NCBI GenBank assembly: GCA_947044405.1
Contig: CAMRHE010000205.1
Location: forward strand, 868,001 to 932,000
Length of the DNA: 64,000 bases
Direction: 5' to 3'
Origin: Leptodactylus fallax
Lineage: Eukaryota > Chordata > Amphibia > Anura > Leptodactylidae
Part shown: positions 34,040-43,900 of the stretch, piece by piece
Numbering within the stretch: position 1 is the first letter of the stretch
How the letters are laid out: each line of letters begins with the position of its first letter
Position numbers and translations under genes: made by a program
Notes under the pieces: generated by a model
Told to the model about the DNA's origin: nothing
Seen by the model: only the letters and a program-made list of their open reading frames with translations
Databases searched by the model: none

Positions 34040-34266
34040 GCTCCATAACGGATTGGGGTTTTTAACACCTTGGATGCCGCGTTCAAACATGACTGCGGCA
34101 TCCAAGGGGTTCCGCCATTTTGCCACCCACCCCGGCTCTCTGCAGCCAATAAATAGCTGTTTTTGTTACGCGATTCGCCGCGATTTAATTTGGATCGAAT
34201 AGAATCGTATCGCGACATTTAGCAAAGTTGCTGAATCGAATTTTTGAATACTTCGCTCATCTCTAG
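34040..34266. repeat. Dispersed repeat, 'CTTCGCTCATCTCTAGT' end
   Basis: It ends in the inverse of the 17763 terminus and contains a hairpin (CCTTGGATGCCGCGTTC / GACTGCGGCATCCAAGG). CpG-rich relative to its surroundings. No ORF. Confidence 0.5.
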
Positions 34267-34564
34267 TAATCATGTCATCAGAACCAGACTGTCTCATGTC
34301 ATGAAGATGATCACTGTGATGGTAATAGTAAAGTTTGATGTCCACAGCGATTATTTATGATACCAAAGGATTGTTATCATAAATGCTAATTGGTTTGCTA
34401 ATTGATTTAGGTCCAAATAATTGCAAGGTTCAAGCAACATGGGGTGTTCAGATCTGACAATAATTAATTATTCATTTATGACTTTTAGTTCTTTACTTCA
34501 TTCTTGGAAGTTATTATACATAAGGCTGGGGAAGGGTGTGCTTCAAGATGTATCTTGACTTTGT

Positions 34565-34790
34565 CTAAGGCTAGGGGGACCCACGTGGCATAAACGCCAC
34601 AGAAAAAAATGCAGCGTTTTACTGTCATAGCAGTGGAAAAATATGTGTAGCGGACATGCTGCGATTTCCAAAACCGTTTCTGATTTCCTTTTTGATAATC
34701 GCAGCATGTCAATTATACCTAGGAAAACGCTGTAGGTTTCCCCCATAGGTATAATGGAAGATGAAAGTCTTCTTTTTTGCTGTGGATCGC
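34565..34790. mobile_element. H2 MITE fragment
   Basis: GGCTAGGGGGACCCACGTGG, GACATGCTGCGATTTCC and GCAGCATGTCAATTATACCT match family blocks. The right end is missing. Confidence 0.45.
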
Positions 34791-35192
34791 TAGGTGTATG
34801 GATATTAGCTACTTGTGTAGTAGCGCTACTTAATTTTTTTGGATGACTGGAGCGATGAGAACAGTTTCCAACTCTGCTGTCAATGGTGGGAGGTTAATGT
34901 TATATAACATCATGGATATAAAGAGGACCTTACACCAAATGAGTATTAGCAGTTTAGAAATATTTTCAATATGCTAATAATCTTGCAAGGATTACTGTGT
35001 AAGATTACTGGATTACTGTGTAATGTTCCTTGTTGGTTTTGTCCCTGAATGGAGTGCACAAAGTTTTTGCCATCTTCAAAAAGTTTTGTGATTAGTTTCC
35101 ATAGAGAGTGTTGTGATGAGAGTTTATCACCCATTCCCATCTTTACAGCCACAGCTCATAATTCTAATTATCAGTCTGTCATGCTGTACAGT

Positions 35193-35424
35193 ATATGCAG
35201 TCTGAAGTGGAGTATATGCAGTCTGAAGTGGAGTATATGCAGTCTAAAGTGGAGTATATGCAGTCTGAAGTGGAGATATGCAGTCTGAAGTGGAGTATAT
35301 GCAGTCTAAAGTGGAGTATATGCAGTCTGAAGTGGAGATATGCAGTCTAAAGTGGAATATATGCAGTCTAAAGTGGAGTATATGCAGTCTAAAGTGGAGT
35401 ATATGCAGTCTAAAGTGGAGTGTA
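35193..35424. repeat. 21-bp minisatellite, left part (about 11 units)
   Basis: Tandem units of TATGCAGTCTGAAGTGGAG plus TA, mixed with 18-bp variants and a G/A variant (TCTAAAGTGG). The array was split by the Tc1 element at 35425 and resumes at 36989. The short ORFs of L-H-F-R and M-Q-S-K-V-E-Y repeats are artefacts. Confidence 0.9.
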
Positions 35425-36988
35425 CAGTCATGGCCAAAAGTTTTGAGAATGATACAAATATTAATTTTTACAAAGTCTACTGCTTCAGTTTTTCTAATGG
35501 CACTTTGCATAACCCAGAATGTTATAAAGAGTGATCAGCTTAACAGCAATTACTTGCAAAGTCAATATTTGCCTAGAAAATGAACTTTATCCCCCAAAAC
35601 ACATTTCAACATCATTGCAGCTCTGCCTTAAAAGGACCACCTAACATCGTTTCAGTGATTGCTCCATTAACACAGGTGTGGGTGTTGATGAGGACAGGGC
35701 TGGAGATCAATCTGTCATGATTAAGTAAGAATGACACCACTGGACACTTTAAAAGGAGGCTGGTGCTTGCCATCATTGTTTCTCTTCTGTTAACCATGGT
35801 TATCTGTAAAGAAACACGTGCAGTCATCATTGCACTGCACAAAAATGGCCTAACTGGGAAGAGTATTGCAGCTAGAAAGATTGCACCTCAGTCAACAATC
35901 TATCGCATCATCAAGAACTTCAAGGAGAGAGGTTCCATTGGTGCTAAAAAGGCTCCAGGGCGCCCAAGAAAGACCAGCAAGCGGCAGGAACGTCTCTTAA
36001 AAGTGTTTCAGCTGCGGGATCGGGCTACCAGCAGTGCAGAGCTTGCTGAGGAATGGCAGCAGGCAGGTGTGAGTGCATCTGCACGCACTGTGAGGCGGAG
36101 ACTCTTGGAGCAAGGGCTGGTCTCAAGGAGGGAAGCAAAGAAGCCACTTCTCTCCAGAAAAAACATCAGGGACAGACTGATATTCTGCAAAAGGTACAGG
36201 GAGTGGACTGCTGAGGACTGGGGTAAAGTCATTTTCTCTGATGAATCCCCTTTTCGATTGTTTGGAACATCTGGAAAACAGCTTATTCGGAGAAGAAGAG
36301 GTGAGCGCTACCACCAGTCTTGTCTCATGCCAACTGTAAAGCATCCTGAAACCATTCATGTGTGGGGTTGCTTCTCAGCCAAGGGAATCGGCTCTCTCAC
36401 AGTCTTGCCTAAAACACAGCCATGAATAAAGAATGGTACCAGAATGTCCTCCAAGAGCAACTTCTCCCAACCGTCCAAGAGCAGTTTGGCGCTCAACAAT
36501 GCCTTTTCCAGCATGATGGAGCACCTTGCCATAAAGCAAAGGTGATAACTAAATGGCTCAGGGAACAAAACATAGAGATTTTGGGTCCCTGGCCTGGAAA
36601 CTCCCCAGATCTTAATCCCATTGAGAACTTGTGGTCAATCATCAAGAGACGGGTGGACAAACAAAAACCAACAAATTCAGACAAAATTAAAGCATTGATT
36701 CTGCAAGAATGGACTGCTATCAGTCAGGATTTGGTCCAGAAGTTGATTGAGAGCATGCCAGGGAGAATTGCAGAGGTCCTGAAGAAGAAGGGTCAACACT
36801 GCAAATATTGACTTGCTGCATTAACTCATTCTAACTGTCAATATAAGCTTCTGTTACTCATAATATGAATGCAATTATATTTCTGTATGTGATAAAAACA
36901 TCTGACAAACACACATAAAAACCAGAGGGCAGCAGATCATGTGAAAATATAATATTTGTGTCATTCTCAAAACTTTTGGCCATGACTG
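35425..36988 (+). mobile_element. Tc1-like transposon, copy B (same family as 14881-16447)
   Basis: 1564 bp with the same CAGTCATGGCCAAAAGTTTT ends, flanked by TA (35423-35424 and 36989-36990). It is inserted in the opposite orientation to copy A. The two differ at only a few positions, including single-base changes in the coding region and one deletion. The TA target lies inside a minisatellite unit, so the array is cleanly interrupted. Confidence 0.95.
35796..36811 (+). pseudogene. Tc1-like transposase with one frameshift
   Basis: Starts ATG at 35796 (MVICKETRAVI) and is co-linear with the copy A protein. The HTH region, the GRPRK linker and the first catalytic aspartate (FSDES) are present. 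The A-run at 36411-36414 is one base shorter than in copy A (five A's on its coding strand), which shifts the frame and ends the first reading at 36425. The rest, including QHDGAPCH and LNPIENLW (DD35E spacing), continues in another frame to 36811. The rest looks undamaged, so the break is recent. Confidence 0.93.
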
Positions 36989-37117
36989 TATGCAGTCTGA
37001 AGTGGAGATATGCAGTCTAAAGTGGAGTGTATGCAGTCTGAAGTGGAGGTATGCAGTCTAAAGTGGAGTATATGCAGTCTGAAGTGGAGTATATGCAGTC
37101 TGAAGTGAAGTATATGC
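36989..37117. repeat. 21-bp minisatellite, right part (about 6 units)
   Basis: Continuation of the array at 35193-35424 after the Tc1 insertion, with the same TGCAGTCTGAAGTGGAG unit and variants. Confidence 0.9.
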
Positions 37118-37600
37118 TTCTCTCTGAGGCTTTAATTTTCCTTTGACATTAAGTGACCATCTCCTTTGCTATGCCCCAAAACAATAGTAGGTTGTCAGTA
37201 TGAGCGCTGCTTGTCCAAATGAATGATAAATTAAAGCAACTTCAGCAGCAGTTTGGGTGCAGGAAATAAGTTCCCTAGATTCCAAATATATCTCAAGATT
37301 TGGCACACTATATCATTTAGATTGATTTCTTTATTATTTCTCAGAATCTCAGATTGCTCATAAAAATAAGAATGTGTTTTCGGTCCAGAGACCTTTTGTA
37401 GTCCATCTATACAAATAATACATGAATTGCAAACAATAAACCATATAGAGGGGGGCATCTAGAACTCCAAAAATTGCTGAGCCTGCTATTAATATATCAG
37501 GGTACACAGTACATATTGCTTCCAAACATAAAATGTAATACATTGAAAAACAAAGATTTTATGAATATGTGTATAATTATAATATATATACACATACATA
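37118..37600. other. No gene seen
   Basis: AT-rich DNA between the minisatellite and the next Tc1 element. No coding signal. Confidence 0.4.
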
Positions 37601-39247
37601 CAGTGGGTACGGAAAGTATTCAGACCCCTTTAAATTTTTCACTCTTTGTTTCATTGCAGCCATTTGATAAAAGCAAAAAAGTACATTTTATTTCTCATTA
37701 ATGTACACTCAGCTCCCCATCTTGACAGAAAAAAAACAGAAATGTAGATATTTTTGCAAATTTATTAAAAAAGAAAAAAATTAAATATCACATGGTCATA
37801 AGTATTCAGACCCTTTGCTCAGTATTGAGTAGAAGCCCCTTCCTTTTGAGCTAGTACAGCCAGGAGTCTTCTTAGAAATGATGCAACAAATTTTTCACAT
37901 CTGGATTTGGGGATTCTCGGCCATTCTTCCTTGCAGATCCTCTCCAGTTCCGTCAGGTTGGATGGTGAACGTTGGTGGACAGCCATTTTCAGGTCTCTCC
38001 AGAGATGCTCAATTGGGTTGAGGTCAGGGCTCTGGCTGGGCCAGTCAGGAATGGTCACAGAGTTGTTCCGAAGCCACTCCTATGTTATTTTAGCTGTGTG
38101 CTTAGGGTCATTGTCTTGTTGGAAGGTGAACCTTCGGCCCAGTCTGAGGTCCAGAGCACTCTGGAAGAGGTTTTCTTCCACGATATCTCTGTACTTGGCC
38201 GCATTCATCTTTCCTTCAATTGCAACCAGTCGTCCTGTCCCTGCAGATGAAAAACACCCCCATAGCATGATGCTGCCACCACCATGTTTCACTGTTGAGA
38301 TTGTATTGGGCAGGTGATGAGCAGTTCCTGGTTTTCTCCACACATACCGCCTAGAATTAATGCCAAAAAGTTCAATCTTCGTCTCATCAGACCAGAGAAT
38401 CTTATTTCTTATAGTCTGGGAGTCCTTCATGTGTTTTTTGGCAAAACTAGTTTTCTGTCTTGCACTGAGGAGAGGCTTCCTTCAGGCCACTCTGCCATAA
38501 AGCCCTGACTGGTGGAGGGCTGCAGTGATAGTTGACTTTGTGGAACTTTCTCCCATCTCCCTACTACATCTCTGGAGCTCAGCCACAGTGATCTTTGGGT
38601 TCTTCTTTACCTCTCTCACCAAGCCTCTTGTCCCACGATTGCTCAGTTTGGCTGGACGGCCAGGTCTAGGAAGAGTTCTGGTCGTCCCAAACTTCTTCCA
38701 TTTAAGGATTATGGAAGCCACTGTGCTCTTAGGAACCTTGAGTGCTGCAAAAATTCTTTTGTAACCTTGGCCAGATCTGTGCCTTGCCACAATTCTGTCT
38801 CTGAGCACTTTGGGCAGTTCCTTTTGACCTCATGATTCTCATTTGCTCTGACATGCACTGTGAGCTGTGGGGTCTTATATAGACAGGTGTGTGCCTTTCC
38901 TAATCAAGTCCAATCAGTTTAATTAAATACAGCTTAATTTAATTTAATTAAACTCCAATGAAGGTGTAGAACCATCTCAAGGAGGATCAGAAGGAAATGA
39001 ACAGCATGTGAGTTAAATATGATTGTCTCAGCAAAGGGTCTGAATACTTCTGACCATGTGATATTTCAGTTTTTCTTTTTTAATAAATTTGCAAAAATAT
39101 CTACATTTCTGGTTTTTTTCTGTCAAGATGGGGTGCTGAGTGTACATTAATGAGAAATAAAATGGACTTTTTTGCTTTTAGAAAATGGCTGCAATGAAAG
39201 AAAGAGTGAAAAATTTAAATGGGTCTAAATACTTTCCGTACCCACTG
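37601..39247 (-). mobile_element. Tc1-like transposon, CAGTGGGTACGGAAAG family, inactive
   Basis: 1647 bp, with long inverted repeats of about 215 bp that begin CAGTGGGTACGGAAAGTATT and carry an inner direct repeat (AAGTATTCAGACCC at about 37800 and its inverse at about 39030). This is the IR/DR layout. TA flanks at 37599-37600 and 39248-39249. A broken transposase lies on the minus strand. The family is widespread in fish and frogs. Confidence 0.92.
37819..38833 (-). pseudogene. Tc1-like transposase with two stops and a start-proximal frameshift
   Basis: After ATG (38833) one extra A in the TCAAAAGG run shifts the frame at about codon 4. From 38808 down, a single frame carries the HTH region (GQGYKRIFAALKVPKSTVAS), the GRPAK linker, [11 protein letters not shown] with the first aspartate, FQQDNDPKH with the second, and SPDLNPIEHLW with the glutamate. 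In-frame stops are TGA at 38482-38484 and TAG at 38080-38082; each is explained by a single C-to-T change. Apart from these three lesions it is full length. Confidence 0.9.
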
Positions 39248-39399
39248 TATATAATGTAATAATCATAACATCTATATGAACAGTAGAGTTTTGGTAACCG
39301 CTAGGCACAGATGACGATGCATAACAGTGGAGAATTTGTTAAAGTATGGCAAAGGACCAGCCTGATTGCCTGGATTGCCACATCTAAATAAAAGGTAGT

Positions 39400-39807
39400 G
39401 TAATCTCTTCCCGCCACAGGCGTTTTTCATTTTTTGATATCCTATCTTCCAAGAGCCATTTTATTTTATTTTTCCATTCACAGAGCCAAACGAGCACTTA
39501 ATTTTTGCACTTCATAATGGTGCCATGTAATATTCCATATGATGTACTGGGAAGCTGGAAAAAAATCAGAATGGAGTGAAATTGGAGAAGAACTGCGTTT
39601 GTGCGACTTTATTATGGGATTCGTTATTACGGTATTAACGGTGCAGCCTAAAAGGACATCTCTTTTTGCAAGGCTTTTTTATTAAATTTTTTATGGGAGG
39701 CAAAATGGTGAAAAAATGGCTTTTTTTTTTTCTGTATGAGAAAAATATTTATATGTAGCTAGACTGAGCATTTTCGGATGTGGGGATATATAGTTTGCTT
39801 ATGTTTA
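39400..39807. repeat. R1-type dispersed repeat, interrupted by the gypsy element
   Basis: AT-rich internal phrases (TCATAATGGTGCCATGTAAT, GGCAAAATGGTGAAAAAATG, AAAAATATTTATATGTAGC) belong to the family at 1-250 and 51100-51800. The tract continues at 47215 after the LTR element. The part from 39681 is duplicated at 47867. Confidence 0.55.
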
Positions 39808-40819
39808 TGTAGCCCTATTTGGGGGGGGGGGGGTATGAGTATTATCCCTCCCGCAACAGACTCTGGCGCTGACCTGTGTGTATAATGGGACCTGAAGCCT
39901 TCGCTGAAGGGAAGAGTGGGAACATATATGAAATATATCAGTGCCTCCACCCAGGATAGAGCCTCTGTATTACAGGGAGGATCTCTTCCTGGGACTTACC
40001 CATGAAGTACAGTTAGTAGCCTTAACAAGGATCACTGTACTAATCTCACAGTCTGAAGAATACATACAGATACCACATAAGGTTATAACAGTAGCTTTAT
40101 AAGAATCAACAGGGTAATAATACATACATAAAATATACTCAGAACACAGCAATACTACAACAACCAGCAAGTCCTCAACCGTCTTAGGTTATATACCCGG
40201 GTATATATATAGATATATAGCAAGAGTCCAGTGCACAATACCTCCAGGCAACAGAAGAGATGCAGGGGCCCCTGTGGATGACTGTGGATCCTCGGATTCT
40301 TCCAGGAGATGACAGACAGCCGATCAGGAGATGATGATGATGATGGTGAGATTCTTCACAGGCAGCAAACAGGGCGACGGTGACGGCAGTAGATGCAGGC
40401 CTGACTACCCTAACACTGAGTCCTTAACCTGCCAGCTAAACTACTAGTGCCACCGGGCCTCTAACTAGCTAGTTGGCCTTCGGAAGCCTAACCTATCACT
40501 GCCCTGAACTGTATATATATATGGATCCCTAACTACGGTTACTAGCTAGGTCCTGTGAGTATATAGGGGGTAACACATACCTAACTATATACTGTGAAGT
40601 AAAGAGGAACAAGTGGCTCTTAGACTCCCCCAGACATAACATGTCTGTCTCAGCAGCTCTGCTCACATCTCTCCCCCCAGCAGCTCTGCCTCACATGTGT
40701 CTGACTCACTGTATTTACAAAACAAAACTTGCACTAAATGCCTGGGGTCTCTGAAGCCAAACTGCAGGGGCAAAGAAGCCAGATACATTATATACTAGTA
40801 GAAATGGCAGTTCCCTACA
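39808..40819 (-). repeat. 3' LTR of the gypsy element
   Basis: 1012 bp and identical to the other LTR except for T/C in GACTCACTG(T/C)ATTTAC. It contains a 13-G run near its 3' end and a TATATACCCGGGTATATA palindrome. Confidence 0.95.
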
Positions 40820-40830
40820 CTCTCCCTCTG
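40820..40830 (-). promoter_or_regulatory. Polypurine tract
   Basis: On the minus strand CAGAGGGAGAG directly precedes the TG of the 3' LTR. It is the expected primer site for plus-strand DNA synthesis. Confidence 0.75.
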
Positions 40831-40938
40831 GTGAAATCTTTACGTCACGTCAAAGACATACAAAGTCATAGTATACAGTCAACATTACCAATGACAATAT
40901 CAATATGGTTGCTTTTGCATTTACAGAGTCACAACAGG

Positions 40939-43900
40939 TTAATAGGTATACATGCCAGCAGGAGCGAAAATTGGTAACATATTGACCAAAGTGGACACTG
41001 CACCCACCCAAGCATGGTATAAATGAGGCTGAGTAGTAAATCTGGGGTCCCCCAAACTATCATATGTCAGCATAGGTGGAGGGTGTCTAATTCTCTCTCC
41101 TCTCCGTACCTCTCTCTGAGGTAAACTAGCATGTCCAGGCCCTAAACTAGGGTTGTCTGCCATGGGAGGGGATGGTGCTGGTGGCGTAGGAGAGCTAGAT
41201 CCCTGCTCATCTGTAGACACAGATCTAGGTACGAATTCTGGAGTTTGAGGGTTCATAGGTCTCCCTGAAGGAGAAGATACTGGTGATCTAGGAACTTCAG
41301 GAGCCACAGTCCAATCACTCTCAGGAGTTTCAGGAAGGTCAGGTGGAATATCGGCTAAGGACTGTGGAGAATCGCAGGCCGAGCCATCATTGGAGATATC
41401 CATACCATCAATCTGAGGTACAGGCAACAAATGATTTCTATGCCAAGTCCTGATCCTCCCGTCCCGTCCTTTTATCTTGTAGACTGGTATTCCAGGCAAC
41501 CGATCTACCACTGTAAAGAGTTCACTCCGCCATCGATCAGCCAGCTTATGTTTTGCAGATGCTCCCAAATTCCGTAGCAGAACATGGTCCCCAGGGTTCA
41601 ATTCTCGGTATCTTACTCGAAGATCAAATCTCCTTTTATTTCCTTCATTCACTTTGGCCGCATTTTCCTCAGCCAGCTGATAAGCACTCTTAAGCGTTTC
41701 TTTCAAACGTGCCAGGTATCGGTAATGATCTCGATGACTGATACCATCGGTAGAGACTCCCAACAAGATGTCAATAGGTAGCCTAGGCTCTCTTCCAAAC
41801 ATCAGAAAGTATGGTGAATATCCTGTGCTCTCGTGCCTTGTACTATTATAGGCATGCACCATAGCCTCCACTTTTCGACTCCAGGATCGCTTATCCTCAA
41901 TTCGTAAGGTACCAAGCATATCAAGTAAAGTCCTGTTAAATCTTTCAGGAAGGGCATCTCCCTCTGGATGGTAAGGCGTCGTCCGACTTTTGCGGATGTT
42001 CAACAACTGAAGTAACTCTTTGATCAGGTTACTCTCAAAATCCCGGCCTTGATCAGAATGCAACCGGTGTGGTAAGCCATAATGGATAAAATACTTTTCC
42101 CAAAGCACTCTTGCAACAGTGACTGCTTTTTGATCCTTAGTCGGAAAGGCTTGAGCATATCGTGTGAAGTGATCAGTCACCACCAATACATTTCCAAATC
42201 CTCTGGAGTCGTTGTCAATACAAAGGAAGTCTATGCAGACAAGATCCATGGGGCCCGAACTCTTCAAGTGTCCCATGAAGGCCGCTCGAACCGGGACAGT
42301 CTTCCTCTGCAAACATCTGCGACAGCAGCTACACAGACGAGTCACGGTATCTCTCATTTTGGGCCAGTAGAATCGGTCTTGTATTAGGCCATAAGTCTTC
42401 TCAGGTCCCAAATGACCATGATAATCATGCAGACTTCGGAAAATCATCTTCTGAAAGCAGCTTGGAATAACTAGTTGGCGCCTTCCAGGGTGATCATGAT
42501 ACAGCACCACACGATAAAGTAGGCCATTGTCTATTTCAAACTTCTCCCAATCTCGTAGAAGTTGACTGCATTCAGAGGGTAGGGATGTCTTTAACATTTC
42601 TCTGTCTTGAGAACTCACTGCTTGATAAAGAGGTCCAATTAAAGGATCAGTCTTTTGACTCCAGATCATTCGCTTTGAAGATATAGAACAACTCTCAAAG
42701 GATCCTAAAGCGGCAGGGTAGGCAAACATGTCTGGTACAGCTTCGGGACCTCCCCCAATAGAGTCAATAAGCCGAGTTTCAGAAAAGGCTACTCGGTCTT
42801 CAACTACAGCAGCCATGGCACACAAAGCTCCTACTCCAGGACTTGGCACTTCTTCCCATTCATCCACTACTTCCGGACTAGGTAATCCAGGCCGTCTTGA
42901 TAGAGCATCTGCCCCAATGTTCTTAGGCCCCGATTTATACTTGAGTGTGAATTGGTAGTTGGATAAAGCTGCCAACCAGCGATGTCCTGTAGCATCGAGC
43001 TTAGCGGTTGACAAAACGTATGTCAGTGGATTGTTGTCTGTTCTTACTTCAAACGTGGCTCCGTATAAATAGTCATGTAATTTATCAACAATGGCCCACT
43101 TGAGCGCCAAAAACTCCAATTTATGTACTGGATAATTTTTCTCGCTGGGAGAAAGACTTCGACTTATGAAAGCTATGGGCCGTAACCCGGCCGGGTATTC
43201 TTGGTGCAGCACGCCACCTAATCCTTCAAAGCTGGCATCTACATGTAGCACATATGGCTTCTGTGCATCAGCATAAGCCAGAACGGGAGCTTCTGTCAAT
43301 TTCTTCTTCAACAACTTAAATGCTTCTTCACAATCCGCAGTCCACCTATCGCCAAAAAGGCTTTTGGAAGACCCTTTCTTCTTTCCCGGATCTCCTGCAT
43401 CACTCTTCAACAGGTCGAGGAGGGCTCGAGCAATTTTTGAATATCCTTCCACAAATCGTCGATAGAATCCACAAAACCCCAAGAAAGATTGCAACTCCGT
43501 AATATTTTGCGGTCGGGGCCAATTCACCACAGCTTCAATCTTACCAGGATCGGTAGCAACTCCTTCAGCAGAAACAATATGACCTACATAAGTGACCGAA
43601 GATCTACAAAATTTGCATTTGTCAGCCGACAACTTCAGCCCCTCTTCTTTTAAGCGATGGAGTACTCTCATGAGTCGTTCTTCATGTTCTTCCAGCGTCT
43701 TTCCAAACACAATAATGTCATCAAGATATACAAGGCATTCCCGGGGCACTAAATCACCTAACACTCTTTCCATCAACCTTTGGAACGTTGCTGGCGCACC
43801 TTTTGTACCTTGCGGCATACGAGTGAACTGAAAGAAACCCAAGGGGCATATGAAGGCTGTCTTTTCCTGATCCTCAGGTGCCATTGGGACTTGATAGTAT

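Noticed and set aside
35193..37117. CRISPR-like direct repeats
   Set aside because: Repeats are contiguous with no unique spacers, and the genome is eukaryotic; this is a minisatellite.
40820..40938. Envelope gene in the gypsy element
   Set aside because: Only 119 bp separate the Gag-Pol stop from the 3' LTR.
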